Origin: JAJDTQ01 sp965204235
GTDB taxonomy: Bacteria > Desulfobacterota > Binatia > UBA9968 > JAJDTQ01
DNA: 64,000 nt
Reading direction: 5' to 3'
Assembly: GCA_965204235.1 (NCBI GenBank)
Contig: OZ241979.1
Coordinates: 62,001 to 126,000 of the forward strand
The translations under genes were made by a program, and so were the position numbers. The notes beneath the pieces are model-generated. The model ran no database searches. It was not told the DNA's origin and saw nothing but the letters and a program-made list of their open reading frames with translations. Each line of letters begins with the position of its first letter. The stretch's first letter is position 1. Positions 62,669 to 64,000 of this stretch are shown in pieces.

Positions 62669-64000
62669 CTACCGGGCGGGTATCCTTGCTTCCCAGAACA
62701 CTCGGCCTGCTTTTTCCTGTCCCGTCCGGATGCCGGAGACGGGATAATCGGGCAATGGAAGGATAGCCATGCACTTCCCATCGAACAGCACGCCATGTCG
62801 TCGGAAGACGATGAAAAGCTTCTCGATGCCGTCCCTCCTGCGCCATCTGGTCAGGTCTCCTCCGGGCAGGTCTTTCGGGTCTTCCGGGGTCACCTCCACG
62901 AAGACCCCGCGGGGCACATCCTCCCGGACGCAGGGATCCCTGACGTGGATCAGCGCGCGGTCACCGAGATAGACGTCGAAGTGGGAGCGCGCCGCAGGCT
63001 CTCCGGACACCGCCCGCTGGTAAGTGGTCCGGTACGACTCCATCAGATCGTCCATACCTGCGGAATCATACAGGAACACATGTTCGTTCCGGGGCGTGAG
63101 CAGGGCGTCGCTCTCCACCCGGTCACGGGTGAGGAGGAAGTCCGCGGCGCGGGCCGCGGCTTCCTTGTCAAGGGGTTGCGTCAAGACGCTTCCGGCGAGA
63201 TAGTACCTCCATACGTAGTCCCTCTGTGTGACCTGCCAGGACCATTCCGGCTCGACGGACCCGAGGACCAGGACCACCTTTCCCCGGGTGGTTTCGCGTA
63301 TGGTCCCGAGTTCGTCCATGGTCGCCTGTTGGAGCTCGGCCGCCTGGGCGTCCAATCCCCATCGTCGATCCATCTGGAAGGCGGAGACAACGAAGGCGAG
63401 CAGCGCCGCAACGGCAAGGCCGACCACCGGACCACACCCCCAGCGCTTGCGGAGGTACAGCAGGAGCAGCGAGTAGAACACCAGCGGGACGCCCACGTAG
63501 TACAGGGCCTCATGGTCGTGGTGGGGGTGTGCAGCATTGTGGCGCATGAGCAGGGCCCAGAAGAACCCGGACAGGGCAAGGGTGGCCACGAGCATGCGAT
63601 GCCGCCGGGCCAACAGCCGCCCCGCAAGGCGCACCACGGTCGTGGATGCGACCATGACCATCAGCAACACCGGGAGGGCAACCCACAACGGCAGCCCCGA
63701 AAAGACCGACGCCGAAAGGGGAGCGGAGGAAAACCACTCCAACAGATCGACTCCCCAGTCGGTCAGCACGAATGGAACGGAGGCCACGCAGACACGAAAG
63801 AGCTGCTGTTGCAGGAAGCGCAGCCAACCCACACGGTCGAAGACGGTGTTCAACTCCTGGTCCAGTCCGGTCCGCCTGAGCATGGACTGGACGGAAGGCA
63901 GTTCGCTCACCTGCGTCTCGCCTCCGAACGCGGCGTACTCGTTGGCGAAGTTGAAGCCCAGGACGGCCGCGCCGAACAGCAGCGCGAACACGCCGAGCGC
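62669..64000 (-). CDS. polytopic GT-C-like membrane protein, N-terminus beyond window
   Basis: The C-terminal 443 codons of a membrane protein whose start lies past the window end; the frame is still open at 64000. Several transmembrane helices (for example PVLLMVMVASTTVVRLAGRL) precede a soluble C-terminal region ending at about 62669. It aligns along its whole visible length with the C-terminal two thirds of the 10.2-kb protein, including FNFANEYAAFGGET, LPSVQSMLRRTGLD and the polar tail. A GT-C-like role in surface glycan assembly is inferred from that paralogue. The 143 bp between it and infA shows no gene. Confidence 0.75.
   Translation of the reverse strand, partial: ALGVFALLFGAAVLGFNFANEYAAFGGETQVSELPSVQSMLRRTGLDQELNTVFDRVGWLRFLQQQLFRVCVASVPFVLTDWGVDLLEWFSSAPLSASVFSGLPLWVALPVLLMVMVASTTVVRLAGRLLARRHRMLVATLALSGFFWALLMRHNAAHPHHDHEALYYVGVPLVFYSLLLLYLRKRWGCGPVVGLAVAALLAFVVSAFQMDRRWGLDAQAAELQQATMDELGTIRETTRGKVVLVLGSVEPEWSWQVTQRDYVWRYYLAGSVLTQPLDKEAAARAADFLLTRDRVESDALLTPRNEHVFLYDSAGMDDLMESYRTTYQRAVSGEPAARSHFDVYLGDRALIHVRDPCVREDVPRGVFVEVTPEDPKDLPGGDLTRWRRRDGIEKLFIVFRRHGVLFDGKCMAILPLPDYPVSGIRTGQEKAGRVFWEARIPAR

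Overview
This is a 64-kb chromosomal stretch from a GC-rich (about two thirds G+C in the core genes) Gram-negative bacterium. Gram-negative is certain: the window carries bamA, skp, lolC/E, lolD, lpxD, fabZ, lpxI, lpxB, msbA, waaA and lpxK. The peripheral content (several amidohydrolase_2 proteins, a CaiB/BaiF CoA-transferase, a molybdenum hydroxylase, a UbiD decarboxylase and an NMT1-like binding protein) and the deltaproteobacterial-style lpx order suggest a Deltaproteobacteria/Tectomicrobia/Binatota-like lineage. That placement is inference; no rRNA or tRNA gene is visible to confirm it.

Layout. 1-13.7 kb is catabolic/accessory: a truncated TauE/SafE exporter, argC (minus), an alpha/beta-hydrolase-like protein, four paralogous amidohydrolase_2 proteins (one on the minus strand), a sugar-nucleotide-type epimerase, a CoA-transferase and a large GT-C-like membrane protein. 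13.8-15.5 kb holds two overlapping unrecognised genes of lower GC. 15.6-20.4 kb carries an isochorismatase-like hydrolase, an EamA transporter and an ispG-dus-maf run on the minus strand, followed by the periplasmic protease prc. 22.7-30.2 kb is a six-gene minus-strand catabolic cluster: UbiD decarboxylase, the three subunits of a molybdenum hydroxylase, a substrate-binding protein and an SDR.

30.6-37.7 kb looks like a defence island. It holds a single-chain type IIG/ISP-like restriction-methylase, then a lower-GC module of a DUF262 protein, an AAA ATPase of the DUF3696/AAA_21 type and an unrecognised protein, overlapping head to tail, with a possible small gene in front. This module is the best candidate in the window for an undescribed system.

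37.7-44.0 kb is a complete SUF iron-sulphur operon (rrf2-sufB-C-D-S-U-T) behind a strong-looking promoter and a 5'-UTR hairpin that abuts the ribosome-binding site. 44.2-60.2 kb is a tightly packed envelope run: lysS-lolC/E-lolD-bamA-skp-lpxD-fabZ-lpxI-Gfo/Idh-lpxB-msbA-waaA-lpxK-LPS-kinase-like. Strikingly, lpxA is absent from its usual place between fabZ and lpxI. The window ends with an RRM RNA-binding protein, an ATZ/TRZ-type amidohydrolase, infA with a duplicated start region, and a truncated paralogue of the 10-kb GT-C-like protein.

Most intergenic gaps over about 200 bp are occupied by one dispersed repeat family (core TTCGTCCTGAGCGTAGCGAA, both orientations, at least eight loci). The 3.5-4.0 kb gap instead holds a MITE-like inverted-repeat structure. 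No CRISPR array, tRNA, rRNA, transposase or integrase was seen.
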